Below are positions 26,004 to 34,274 of a stretch of 64,000 nucleotides of DNA, one piece after another. The stretch comes from Betaproteobacteria bacterium. GTDB taxonomy: Bacteria; Pseudomonadota; Gammaproteobacteria; Burkholderiales; CAIKXV01. The notes beneath the pieces were generated by a model. That model saw only the letters and a program-made list of their open reading frames with translations, ran no database searches and was not told the DNA's origin. How positions within the stretch are numbered: position 1 is the first letter of the stretch; each line of letters starts with the position of its first letter. Position numbers and translations under genes: made by a program. The DNA is taken from the NCBI GenBank assembly GCA_947458265.1, contig CANGYF010000017.1:1-64000 (forward strand), read 5' to 3'.

Positions 26004-27200
26004 TCATGCGGCCGCGCGTCGCGCGTCCGGCCGTGGCACCGGCGCGGCATCATCGTCCGGGTCCGGGCCGGGATCGAGTTCGGCCGGCACCTCGAGCTGC
26101 GTCGGAGTCCCGGGCAGCACCGAGCCGTAGCCGCGCGCCAGACGCAGCTGGTACACCCAGGCCAGCACCTCGGCCACCGCGCCATAGAGCGGCGCCGGCA
26201 CGCCGTCGCCGATCTCGGCATGCCGGTAGAGCGCGCGCGCCAGCGGCGGTGCGCTCAGCACCGGCACGTCGTTCTCCCGCGCGAGTTCGAGGATGCGCGC
26301 CGCCGTCTCGCGCGTGCCCTTGGCCACCACCTGCGGTGCACGCATCCGCCCCTCCTGGTACTGCAGGGCGACCGCGTAGTGGGTCGGGTTGGTGATCACC
26401 ACGTCGGCCTTGGGTACCGCCGACATCATCCGCCGGCGCGCCATCTCGCGCTGCATCGCGCGGATGCGGCCCTTGACCTCGGGGTTGCCGTCGGTCTCCT
26501 TGCTTTCCTGCCGGACCTCTTCCTTGGTCATGCGCAACTGCTGCACATGGTTCCAGATCTGGAACGGCACGTCGATCGCGACGATCAGCAGCATCGCCAG
26601 CATCACGGCGACGAAGGCGTCGGTCATCAGCGTACCGACGTGCGCAAGCGCACTCTCGATCGGTTCCATCGCCAGCATCGCCATCGCTTCCTTCTGCTGC
26701 CAGAGCATGGCGATCACCACCGCGCCCAGCATGACCACCTTCAGGACGGCCTTGATCAGTTCGACCGCGCCGTTCCAGCCGAACGTGCGGCTGAGGTAGG
26801 CCGCCGGCGACAACCGGCTCAGCTTGGGCTGCAGGGCCTCGGTGCTGAACAGCCATCCCGACAGCAGCATCGGTGCGAGCAGCGCGACCAGCACGCAGGC
26901 GACGAACAGCGGCGCCACCACCCACAGGGCTGCGAGCATCGACTCGTACAGTCGCGACAGTGCGACGGCCGGATCGAACGCATGCGCACGGTCCAGATGC
27001 AGGCCAGTGGCGAACATCGTGCGCATGCCATCGATGAGCGTGGCGCCGGCGAAAAGCAGAAGTCCCCCGGACACAACCAGCGAAGAGAAGTTGCTGAGCT
27101 CGATCGAACGGGCAACCTGTCCCTGCTCACGGGCCTGTTCAAGGCGCCGTGGGCTGGCTGGTTCTGTCTTTTCGAGATCGCTCTGCTGCGATTCCGCCAT
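26004..27200 (-). CDS. flhB: Flagellar export switch protein FlhB
   Basis: FlhB switches export from hook to filament substrates after self-cleavage. The 398-residue protein has four N-terminal membrane helices and the autocleavage motif NPTH at 271-274 (between Asn and Pro). The C-terminal tail is Pro/Asp-rich, in keeping with the family. It is the first gene of the flhB-A-F-G-fliA-motCD string. A weak -10-like TAGTAT lies ~40 bases upstream; no sigma-54 site with correct spacing was found. Confidence 0.96.
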   Translation of the reverse strand: MAESQQSDLEKTEPASPRRLEQAREQGQVARSIELSNFSSLVVSGGLLLFAGATLIDGMRTMFATGLHLDRAHAFDPAVALSRLYESMLAALWVVAPLFVACVLVALLAPMLLSGWLFSTEALQPKLSRLSPAAYLSRTFGWNGAVELIKAVLKVVMLGAVVIAMLWQQKEAMAMLAMEPIESALAHVGTLMTDAFVAVMLAMLLIVAIDVPFQIWNHVQQLRMTKEEVRQESKETDGNPEVKGRIRAMQREMARRRMMSAVPKADVVITNPTHYAVALQYQEGRMRAPQVVAKGTRETAARILELARENDVPVLSAPPLARALYRHAEIGDGVPAPLYGAVAEVLAWVYQLRLARGYGSVLPGTPTQLEVPAELDPGPDPDDDAAPVPRPDARRAAA

Positions 27201-27432
27201 GGCTGGTCAATCCGTTTCGCGATACTAGCATGCATCGAACCTGCAGAACCCTGTAATGCATGCGCGCCAGGCCTATCCAGGGCCGCTTTGCGCCGGCCTC
27301 TGCGGCGACGCCCGCCACGCGTTCGTGCTAAGTTCTTCGGTACATGCAATGCCCGCGCGGCGCCCCGGTGCCGAGCGACCGGCGTTACCCGCGTTCCCCT
27401 CCAAGACAGCCGGCGACACCGGCGTACATGCC

Positions 27433-28407
27433 ATGCCAGACCATCGCGACCCGGTGCGCTCAGACCTGTTCCAGCCGATCGAGCCCTATTCGAGCGGCAT
27501 GCTCGCGCTCGACGGACGCCACCGCATGTACTGGGAACAGTCGGGCAACCCATCGGGCGTGCCGGTCGTGTTCCTGCATGGTGGCCCGGGCGCCGGCAGT
27601 TCGCCTGAACACCGGCGCTTCTTCCATCCCGGGTTCTACCGGATCATCGTGCTCGACCAGCGCGGTGCCGGCCGATCGCAGCCGCACGGCGAACTGGTCG
27701 ACAACACGACGCCCCTGCTGATCTCCGACCTCGAGCAACTGCGTACCCACCTGAACATCGACCGCTGGCTGGTGTTCGGCGGATCCTGGGGCAGCACGCT
27801 CGCGCTCGCCTACGCCGAGGCGCACCCGGAACGCTGCCACGGGCTGGTGCTGCGCGGCATCTTCCTCTGCCGCGATTCAGAGATCGATTGGTTCCTGTAC
27901 GGGCTGAAGGCGATCTTCCCGGAAGCATGGCGCGCCTTCACCGCGCAACTGGACACCGCCGAACGCGAGGACATTCTCACCGCCTATCACCGCCGGCTGG
28001 TCGATCCGTCGCCCGCGGTGCACATGCCTGCAGCGCGCGCCTGGAGCGTGTACGAAGGCAGCTGCTCTACCCTGCTGCCCAGCCCGGAGACCGTTTCGTA
28101 CTTCTCCGGCGACAGCGTCGCGCTCGGACTGGCCCGGATCGAGGCGCACTATTTCATCAACCGCATCTTCCTCCCGGACAACGCGCTGCTCGACAACATC
28201 GGGCGCATCCGCCACCTGCCAGGCGTGATCGTGCAGGGGCGGTATGATGCGGTGTGTCCGATCGTCAGCGCGGACGACCTGCACCACGCATGGCCGGAAG
28301 CCGAGTACATCGTCGTCCCGGATGCCGGACACTCGGCATGGGAGGGTGGCATCCGGGCGGAACTGGTCCGGGCGACCGAGCGCTTCCGCCTGCGGCTCGC
28401 CGGCTGA
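27433..28407 (+). CDS. pip: Proline iminopeptidase
   Basis: This alpha/beta-hydrolase removes N-terminal proline from peptides. The 324-residue product has the oxyanion motif HGGPG at 49-53, nucleophile Ser118 in GGSWGS, and probable Asp272 (GRYDAVCP) and His300 (DAGHSAW). Length and motifs match the S33 family. ATG 27433 gives the family N-terminus; the frame is open upstream without homology. The gene is divergent from flhB with 232 bases between, in which I see no strong promoter. Confidence 0.95.
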   Translation: MPDHRDPVRSDLFQPIEPYSSGMLALDGRHRMYWEQSGNPSGVPVVFLHGGPGAGSSPEHRRFFHPGFYRIIVLDQRGAGRSQPHGELVDNTTPLLISDLEQLRTHLNIDRWLVFGGSWGSTLALAYAEAHPERCHGLVLRGIFLCRDSEIDWFLYGLKAIFPEAWRAFTAQLDTAEREDILTAYHRRLVDPSPAVHMPAARAWSVYEGSCSTLLPSPETVSYFSGDSVALGLARIEAHYFINRIFLPDNALLDNIGRIRHLPGVIVQGRYDAVCPIVSADDLHHAWPEAEYIVVPDAGHSAWEGGIRAELVRATERFRLRLAG

Positions 28408-28557
28408 GCCCGAGGCCGAGGTGGCCGAGGTACCGCGCGGCAACGGCCGTGTGCCATGCCCGCAAGCTGGCCAGCCGCCGGGTACCGGGCGACGACATCC
28501 AGCGCACCGCACGGCAGCGCAATCACTCATCACCAGAAAGACGGAGTCAAGGCAAGC

Positions 28558-29478
28558 ATGAAGCTCTACACGTACAAGGCAGCCGCAGACGCGGCATCGA
28601 CGGTCGGCGTGCTCGATGCCGACGGCACCCACCTGGTCGACCTGGCCGCCACGGCGAAGGCCGGCGCGGTCGCGCTGCCGTTCGATCCGACCAGCATGCA
28701 GTCCCTGATCGACTCGGGCGCCGCCGGACTGGCCGCGGTGTCGACGCTGGCCGCCCACGCCGGAGCGGTGCGCGTCGCGCTGTCTTCGGTGTCGCTGTGC
28801 GCCCCGCTGCCCCGCCTGCTGCGCAACGTCTACTGCGTCGGCTGGAACTACCTGGACCATTTCAACGAGGGCGCCGCGCACCGCAAGACCGCTGTCGAAC
28901 TGCCTGATCATCCGGCACTGTTCACCAAGGCCTCCAATTCGCTGAACGGGCCGTTCGACCCGATCCCGTACAACGCCGAGGTGAGCGAAAAGATCGACTG
29001 GGAATGCGAGATGGGCATGATTATCGGCCGCCGCGGGCGCAACATCCCGGAAGCCGATGCGATGTCCTACGTGTTCGGCTACACCGTGCTCAATGACGTC
29101 ACCGCGCGCGACATGCAGCGCTACCATGGCGGGCAGTGGTTCAAGGGCAAGAGCCTGGACGGCAGCTGCCCGATCGGCCCGTGCATCGTCACCGCCGATT
29201 CGATCCAGCCCGAGGCACTCGACATCTTCACCCGGGTCAACGGCGTGGTGAAACAGGAGTCCAACACCCGGCACCTGTTCTTCAAGCTGCCCCAGCTGAT
29301 CGCCGAACTCTCGCGCGGGCTGACGCTCGAACCCGGCGACCTGATCGCCACCGGCACCCCCCAGGGCGTGGGTTATGCGCGTACCCCGCCCGAGTTCCTG
29401 AAGCCGGGTGACGTGCTCGAGACCGAAGTGCAGGGCATCGGCATCATCCGCAATCCGATCGTCGCAGTGAACGACTGA
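28558..29478 (+). CDS. Fumarylacetoacetate-hydrolase family enzyme
   Basis: A 306-residue FAH-fold enzyme. The metal ligands are visible: Glu149 and Glu151 in DWECEMG, Asp180 in VLNDVTARDMQ. The C-terminal block LTLEPGDLIATGTPQGVGYA is typical of the fumarylpyruvate / acylpyruvate / 2-hydroxyhepta-diene-dioate branch, not of mammalian-type FAH. The exact substrate cannot be assigned; no aromatic catabolism genes are adjacent. GGAG precedes ATG 28558; an upstream in-frame reading lacks homology. Confidence 0.9.
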   Translation: MKLYTYKAAADAASTVGVLDADGTHLVDLAATAKAGAVALPFDPTSMQSLIDSGAAGLAAVSTLAAHAGAVRVALSSVSLCAPLPRLLRNVYCVGWNYLDHFNEGAAHRKTAVELPDHPALFTKASNSLNGPFDPIPYNAEVSEKIDWECEMGMIIGRRGRNIPEADAMSYVFGYTVLNDVTARDMQRYHGGQWFKGKSLDGSCPIGPCIVTADSIQPEALDIFTRVNGVVKQESNTRHLFFKLPQLIAELSRGLTLEPGDLIATGTPQGVGYARTPPEFLKPGDVLETEVQGIGIIRNPIVAVND

Positions 29479-29542
29479 GCAGCGCGGCCGGATCCCGGCC
29501 ACAGGCAGTCATCAGTCGAGTTTCCGTCAGGAGTAATCGGAC

Positions 29543-30091
29543 ATGCGTACCGAAGTACATGTGCACGGCACGGTGGTGCTGGTCGAGGGTGTTTCCATCG
29601 GCCAGGTCGAGGGCGCACTGCGGCCCTGGCTCGACTACCTCGATTGCGCGTCGATCAAGGAAGCGCGCAGCCTGGAACAGGACGAGCCCGGCATCGTGTT
29701 CGACCGCAAGCGGTTCCTGCTCGAGATCTGCTGGACCGGGGATGTCGGACGCAACTTCCAGGGCGTGCTCGGCGATGCGCTGGCCGGGCTGGGCCCGCTG
29801 GCCGAGGAAGCGTCGACGGTCGAAATCACCTACTTCCACGACAAGGGCGATGAAGTCCAGCTCATGTTCGTCGGGCCGACGCCGCAGGCGATCCACGACA
29901 TGCAGCGCCGGCTGATGGTCGAGGAAGTGTCGAACCTGCTCGGGCGCCAGTTCGGCGCCGAGGATGTATCGCAAGTGGCGGCGCTGATCAACAAGCTTTT
30001 CGCCGAAGACTGGACGCGCAAGCAGGCGGCCGGAGAAAGCGGCCTGGCGAGCGCTACCCAGCCACACACGCGGCCCAAGCAGTTGCATTGA
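29543..30091 (+). CDS. Conserved protein of unknown function
   Basis: I do not securely recognise this 182-residue protein. It is soluble, without signal peptide or membrane segment. It starts MRTEVHVHGTVVLVEGVSIG, has an acidic middle (EEASTVEITYFHDKGDEVQLMFVG) and a charged C-terminal helix (QAIHDMQRRLMVEEVSNLLG), so an alpha/beta domain with a helical end is likely. Codon use matches the neighbours and the start at 29543 has CAGGAG upstream, so it is probably real. No functional context: it follows the FAH-family gene by 64 bases. Confidence 0.7.
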   Translation: MRTEVHVHGTVVLVEGVSIGQVEGALRPWLDYLDCASIKEARSLEQDEPGIVFDRKRFLLEICWTGDVGRNFQGVLGDALAGLGPLAEEASTVEITYFHDKGDEVQLMFVGPTPQAIHDMQRRLMVEEVSNLLGRQFGAEDVSQVAALINKLFAEDWTRKQAAGESGLASATQPHTRPKQLH

Positions 30092-30127
30092 CCGTTGGGG
30101 AGGGCCGCCTGCCCCCGCGGGCGCCCC

Positions 30128-30460
30128 CTACGCCGAGTCGTCCAACCTGCCCGGCGATGGATCGTTCGTCCGACGCCGCTCGCCGCGGCGGTCGCGCCCG
30201 GTGCGGGTATCGAGCAGGACCTGAACCTGCTGGCGCCGGCGATCCGGCCCATCACGGCGAGGCTCCTGCCGCCGCTCGGCCGCCGGCAACTGCACCTGCG
30301 GTAGCTGCACCTGCGGTGGTTGAACCGGAGCCTGTGGCTGCCCTGCGCCACTCAACGTCGACGGATTGCCCGCCCCGACTGCGGTGGCCGCGGAAACGCC
30401 TGCGACGTCAGACCGGGGTACGGTCGTGACTTTCCGGGACGGTATGGTCGGAAACTGCAT
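30128..30460 (-). CDS. Open segment in frame with and downstream of the phaM-like gene
   Basis: A 110-codon segment in the same frame as the PhaM-like gene, 60 bases after its TAG; all codons between are sense. It begins ATG-CAG-TTT with GGAG 9 bases upstream. The protein has a Gln/Pro repeat (QAPVQPPQVQLPQVQLP) and a basic C-terminal block with VLLDTRTGRDRRGERRR, which looks conserved rather than random. It may be a separate small gene or the C-terminal part of one protein split by the stop. Function unknown. Confidence 0.5.
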   Translation of the reverse strand: MQFPTIPSRKVTTVPRSDVAGVSAATAVGAGNPSTLSGAGQPQAPVQPPQVQLPQVQLPAAERRQEPRRDGPDRRRQQVQVLLDTRTGRDRRGERRRTNDPSPGRLDDSA

Positions 30461-30520
30461 GGAGGCCTGCTCCGGCGGATTCGACTCGGAAGCGGTCGCC
30501 CGGTCGAGCGCGTCCGCCAG

Positions 30521-30841
30521 CTAGCGCGGCCTGGACGCCGCACCCACCGTATCGTTTATCGACTCGAGCGCGGACTTCTGAAGCTCGAGCGTCTTCACCG
30601 TCATCTGGATGAAGCCGACGTTCATCTTCAGCCAGTTCTCGACGGCCTGCAGTTCGTTGATGCGCCGCTCGATCTCCTTCGGATCGACGGTCGGCGTGAA
30701 CAGCGCCGGCATGCCGGGGAAACCGGGCATCGGCGTCGTCGCGGACATCGCCGCCATGCCGGGAAGCCCGTAGGCCTCGGGGGTCCACATCTTGCGCACC
30801 CAGTCGAAGAACTCGCTGGTCTGGTCGGTGGAATCGGCCAT
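30521..30841 (-). CDS. PhaM-like polyhydroxyalkanoate granule-associated protein (short)
   Basis: The 106-residue product resembles the N-terminal part of PhaM, which activates PHA synthase and ties granules to the nucleoid. Visible marks are FFDWVRKMWTPEAYGLPGMA, a Met/Pro/Gly-rich stretch, and the helical block VDPKEIERRINELQAVENWL followed by LKMNVGFIQMTVKTLELQKS. AGGAGG lies 5 bases before ATG 30841. Known PhaM proteins have a longer, basic Ala/Lys/Pro tail; here a TAG ends the frame and a basic segment continues in the same frame. No phaC is in the window. Confidence 0.72.
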   Translation of the reverse strand: MADSTDQTSEFFDWVRKMWTPEAYGLPGMAAMSATTPMPGFPGMPALFTPTVDPKEIERRINELQAVENWLKMNVGFIQMTVKTLELQKSALESINDTVGAASRPR

Positions 30842-30926
30842 GGGGGCCTCCTGCGACGGTTGGTTTGCGAATACGGTCGGACGGCGGATTGGGTACTCTA
30901 CCCCCAACAAGGAACCGACCGACCCG

Positions 30927-31532
30927 ATGGATGACATTGTCGCGCAGGCGATGGCCCGATGGCCCGACGTACCGGCCGTGTACGGCTGGCTTCGACTCGA
31001 CCGGCGCGGCCGCTGGCTGGTGAAGGGCGAGCCGATCGGGCACCGGCACACCGTCGATTTCATCGGCCGCAACTACCACTGCGATGCGCTCGGCCGCCAC
31101 TTCTTCCAGAACGGGCCGCAGCGGGTCTACGTGGATATCGACCACTATCCCCATGTGCTGTGGCTCGATGGCACCCCGGATGGCGAGGCTTCATTCGTGA
31201 CGCACGCTGGTGCCCGCGTCGAGCATGTCCGGCGGGCATGGGTCCACGCTGTCGACGGCGTGGTGGTCGAGTTCGACCAGGCCGGCTCGACGCAGGCGGC
31301 CTGGGGCAGCGTGCTCGACCGCGACCTGCCGGCGCTGGTCGACTGCATCACCGATGCCCGGGGCCGGGCGCTCGATGCCAGCGCCTGGGAGCGCCTCCTG
31401 GAAGGGCGGGCGCCCGGCTGCAGGCTGTCGACCGGCGGCACGTCGGTGCCGGTCGATTTGCTTGCGCCGCAGCTGCCCTGCGGTTTCGTCCGAGAACCCC
31501 GCCCGGCCCCGGGTGAAGAGGCCTGTACCTGA
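30927..31532 (+). CDS. Conserved betaproteobacterial protein, DUF2946-type (tentative)
   Basis: A 201-residue soluble protein with N-terminus MDDIVAQAMARWPDVPAVYGWLRL and the block FFQNGPQRVYVDI. From memory, this family occurs widely in betaproteobacteria under a DUF2946 label; this is recollection, not a search. No signal peptide, membrane span or catalytic motif is evident. ATG 30927 gives the family N-terminus; the longer reading crosses the phaM-like start region on the other strand. Function unknown. Confidence 0.75.
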   Translation: MDDIVAQAMARWPDVPAVYGWLRLDRRGRWLVKGEPIGHRHTVDFIGRNYHCDALGRHFFQNGPQRVYVDIDHYPHVLWLDGTPDGEASFVTHAGARVEHVRRAWVHAVDGVVVEFDQAGSTQAAWGSVLDRDLPALVDCITDARGRALDASAWERLLEGRAPGCRLSTGGTSVPVDLLAPQLPCGFVREPRPAPGEEACT

Positions 31533-31569
31533 TATCGCCGAACGGCACCCGCACGAAGGATGGACCCAC

Positions 31570-32610
31570 ATGAACCGAATAATTGACCCACCCAGCGTCG
31601 CCATCGTCGGCGCTGGCCTGTCCGGCCTGGCCTGCGCCCGTACGCTGCAGGACGCCGGCGTGCACGTGCAGCTGTTCGACAAGTCGCGCGGCGTCGGCGG
31701 ACGGCTCGCGACACGGCGCACCGACCAGGGTTCGTTCGACCATGGCGCGCAGTACTTCACCGCGCGCGATGCGCGCTTCCGCGAGACGGTGGCGCAGTGG
31801 GTCGAGCAGGGACTCGCCGCGCCGTGGGCGCCGTCGCTGGTCGCGATCGACATGGCCGGCGCAGGCCCTGTCCGCTCGACCGTCGGAGACGGCACGGTGC
31901 GCCATGTCGGCCTGCCTGCGATGAACCGCATCGGGCGCGCGCTGGCCGAAGGCCTTGCCGTGCGTACCGACTTCACGGTCACCGCCGCTCGCCGCGGCCC
32001 GGGTACCGGTGGCCTCATGCGCTGGACCCTGGCCGGCACCGACGGCAAAGCCGGCGAAGCCGTGGTGGACGGCAGCTTCGACTGGCTGGTCACCGCGATG
32101 CCCTCGCCACAGGCTGCAGCACTGCTGGGCGATGCAGCCGACCTGCAGGCGCAGGCACGGGCAATGCCGATGGTTCCCTGCTGGGCGGTACTCGCCTCGT
32201 TCGATGCGCCGCTCGACACTGGTTTCGACGCCGCCTTCGTCAACGGTTCGGCGCTCACCTGGATCGCCCGCAACAATGCGAAGCCCGGGCGCGATCGGCA
32301 ACCCGAGTGCTGGGTCCTGCACGCTGCGCGCGACTGGAGCGAAGCCGAACTCGAAGCGCCGGCCGAGGATGTCTGCGCACGAATGCTCGAAGAATTCCGC
32401 CAGGTCACCGGTTGCGATGTGGCGCCTGCGAGCGCACGCGCCCATCGCTGGCGCTATTCGGGACCAGGCGCCCGCACCGACCTCGCCTGCCTGTTCGATG
32501 CCGGGAGCCAAGCCGGTGCCTGCGGCGACTGGCTGGCCGGCTCGAGGGTCGAAGGCGCCTGGCTGAGCGGGCTTGAACTCGCCGGACGCATCCTCGCCTC
32601 GTGCCGCTGA
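31570..32610 (+). CDS. Renalase-like FAD/NAD(P)-binding amine-oxidase family protein
   Basis: A 346-residue flavoprotein. The N-terminal Rossmann motif is VGAGLSGLACA (residues 14-24), followed by SRGVGGRLATRR, the renalase-type FAD-binding signature, and FDHGAQYFTA. The C-terminal part keeps HRWRYSGP and GDWLAGSRVEGAWLSGLELA. Bacterial renalase-like enzymes oxidise off-target isomers of NAD(P)H; whether this one does is inference. ATG 31570 follows the preceding stop by 37 bases. Confidence 0.9.
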   Translation: MNRIIDPPSVAIVGAGLSGLACARTLQDAGVHVQLFDKSRGVGGRLATRRTDQGSFDHGAQYFTARDARFRETVAQWVEQGLAAPWAPSLVAIDMAGAGPVRSTVGDGTVRHVGLPAMNRIGRALAEGLAVRTDFTVTAARRGPGTGGLMRWTLAGTDGKAGEAVVDGSFDWLVTAMPSPQAAALLGDAADLQAQARAMPMVPCWAVLASFDAPLDTGFDAAFVNGSALTWIARNNAKPGRDRQPECWVLHAARDWSEAELEAPAEDVCARMLEEFRQVTGCDVAPASARAHRWRYSGPGARTDLACLFDAGSQAGACGDWLAGSRVEGAWLSGLELAGRILASCR

Positions 32611-32725
32611 CGCGGCCGCGCGAGTGACGCCCTGTGGTCGCTTCGCCACGGGTGGCTATGGCATAGTCGGCGCGTCGAAGGGTGCCGCCATCCCGGTGGG
32701 CACGTTCGTCCAGAGGAGGTCCAGC

Positions 32726-33052
32726 ATGCTCACCATCGTCAGGGCCGTATCGGCCGCCGCAGTGATGTCGATCGCGTCGATCGCGATGCCGCTCGTGGCC
32801 CATGCGGCGGAAGACGGCCGCACGAAGCAACAGGAACTGATGGCTTCGTGCAACAAGATGGCCGCGCAGAAGGAGGTCAAGGGGGACGACCGCAAGAAGT
32901 TCATGAGCGCCTGCCTGAAGGGCGAGGTCCCCATGGCACCGACACGCACGCCCCAGCAGGAACGGATGGCCAACTGCAATCAGGAAGCCGGCACCAAGGC
33001 ACTGAAGGGCGACGACCGCAAGAAGTTCATGAGCGATTGTCTCAAGGGGTAA
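32726..33052 (+). CDS. PsiF-repeat periplasmic protein
   Basis: A 108-residue exported protein with a signal peptide (hydrophobic core to about AHA at 25-27) and two PsiF repeats. Each has a Gln-Gln-Glu start, a central Cys, the block KGDDRKKFMS and a closing Cys-Leu-Lys-Gly, giving Cys pairs that may form disulphides. The family is named after a phosphate-starvation gene of E. coli, but its role is not known. GAGGAGG lies 8 bases before ATG 32726. Confidence 0.9.
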   Translation: MLTIVRAVSAAAVMSIASIAMPLVAHAAEDGRTKQQELMASCNKMAAQKEVKGDDRKKFMSACLKGEVPMAPTRTPQQERMANCNQEAGTKALKGDDRKKFMSDCLKG

Positions 33053-33553
33053 CAGCTTTCCCCCGCCTGGGGGCGCAGGCGCAAGGCGCTGCGCCCCCAG
33101 GGTTGGTGCTCGCAGGAATCATCCCGGCGATTCACTACCCGCCCGCCAGCCTGCCGATACGGACCGCCAGGCGCGCTTTTCCTGGCCTGCCGAGCTGCCG
33201 GGAACCTGCGCCGCGCCGGACGCGGCGCGTTGGGCCACAGAAACAAGCACTTCTCACGAAAAATCGAGCGCATTCCCGACCGCACCATAGGGTCAATGCG
33301 CTTCACGTCCGACTGGCGGATCTGAAACTTATTATCTTGTCAGATCAGGGCCTTACGGCACTTTCCGAAGAAATCGACCGGTGACGATAGGCGCAATTCG
33401 GTCGGTCTGCTATTCTTTTCTGGCAGCCCACAAGGCTGGCGGAAGCAACTCCAGACTGTCAGGCCCGGATTTGTTGAACGGGCGCCCTCCGATGTAAACA
33501 TCTCGGCAAGGCGCCCGGAAGAACGGTCTGCAGGGTTTCAGAAACGCAGCGGG
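33053..33553. other. 501-base non-coding convergent region with stable hairpins
   Basis: This gap separates psiF-like (+) from the histone-like gene (-). It holds a 13-bp perfect hairpin at 33066-33101, a small CAGCC/GGCTG hairpin near 33424-33438, and a nested hairpin closed by CGGGCGCC (33479-33486) and GGCGCCCG (33510-33517) around a GATGT/ACATC dyad. No convincing protein-coding frame is seen. Some of this may be terminators; a small RNA is possible. Confidence 0.6.
33066..33101 (+). terminator. GC-rich hairpin after the PsiF gene
   Basis: A perfect 13-bp stem, CCTGGGGGCGCAG against CTGCGCCCCCAGG, with a 10-base loop, starts 14 bases after the psiF-like stop. There is no T-run, so if it ends transcription it may do so with help, or act mainly to protect the transcript end. 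Confidence 0.5.
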
Positions 33554-34231
33554 TCACCGCCCGAAAATCGGGAAGGGCCAGGCTCCCGGCACGGTAACCG
33601 GCCGGGGCGCTGCGAGTGATGAAGCAGGCGCTGTAACCGGGTTGACCATAGTTGCCGTCGCGGGCTTCGCTATAGACTTCCCAACTGCAGGCTTTTCCGG
33701 AGTGCTGGCAACCGCCGGCTTTGGGGCTGTCTTTTTTTGCGCGACCGCCTTGCTCTTCGCCGGCACTGCCTTCACCGGTGCCGCCGGTTTCGGGCCTTTC
33801 GCGATGACTCGCTTCGGCACCACCGCCGGGCGGGCGACGGCTTTCGCGCCCGCCTTGGCTACCGCCCTGGCGACGACCGGAGCAGGTGCACTCGCAGGTT
33901 TGCTGGAAGCCCTGCCACCTTTCTTCACCGCCTTCGTTGCCCCCTTGCGAGTCGCCTTCTCGACAGCCTTGCTGGACACTTTCGTCACGGCCTTCTTCGC
34001 GACTTTCTTCGCAACTTTCTTCGCGACTTTCTTGACGGCCTTCTTCGCGACCTTGGTCACGGCCTTCTTCGGCACGGCCTTCTTGGCCGGCTTGCGCACG
34101 ACCTTGGCGACCTTCTTCGCCGCTTTCTTGGCCGGCTTGCGTACGACCTTGGCAACCTTCTTCGCACCCGGCCGCGCCGACTTCTTCGCCGTGGACTTTC
34201 GTGCGACTTTCTTAGCGACTTTCTTGGCCAT
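33554..34231 (-). CDS. Histone H1-like Lys/Ala-rich nucleoid protein
   Basis: A 225-residue basic, low-complexity protein starting MAKKVAKKVARKSTAKKS. The first ~120 residues are reiterated KKVAKK / VVRKPAKKA / KKAVTKV units, as in eukaryotic H1 C-tails and bacterial HctB/BpH1 proteins; the rest is Ala/Pro/Lys-rich. The end is unlike the body: a hydrophobic-aromatic tail PGAWPFPIFGR. It probably binds DNA non-specifically and may alter with growth phase. ATG 34231 has GGGAGT upstream. AlgP-like regulators share this composition, so the assignment is by composition rather than by homology. Confidence 0.82.
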   Translation of the reverse strand: MAKKVAKKVARKSTAKKSARPGAKKVAKVVRKPAKKAAKKVAKVVRKPAKKAVPKKAVTKVAKKAVKKVAKKVAKKVAKKAVTKVSSKAVEKATRKGATKAVKKGGRASSKPASAPAPVVARAVAKAGAKAVARPAVVPKRVIAKGPKPAAPVKAVPAKSKAVAQKKTAPKPAVASTPEKPAVGKSIAKPATATMVNPVTAPASSLAAPRPVTVPGAWPFPIFGR

Positions 34232-34274
34232 CAGTGACTCCCGCTGCAGGACTGGGGGGTTCAACGCGTGCGTT

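Noticed and set aside
23429-26395. Long plus-strand open frame antisense to flhA/flhF
   Set aside because: Arg/His/Asp-rich translation without domains, typical of the antisense frame of high-GC genes; flhA and flhF are clear on the other strand.
27201-27432. TGGCGCG and TGGATAG strings upstream of flhB as sigma-54 sites
   Set aside because: The GC partner is at the wrong distance (9, 11 or 13 instead of 12), so neither is a valid -24/-12 element.
30408-31154. 248-codon minus-strand frame across the phaM-like and DUF2946-type genes
   Set aside because: Out of frame with the recognised PhaM-like helix block and antisense to the conserved plus-strand gene; no motifs.
33436-33460. GGAAGCA-containing stretch resembling the SRP RNA tetraloop region
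   Set aside because: Only a short match; the surrounding symmetric helix and AGGTCCGG context of 4.5S RNA are absent.
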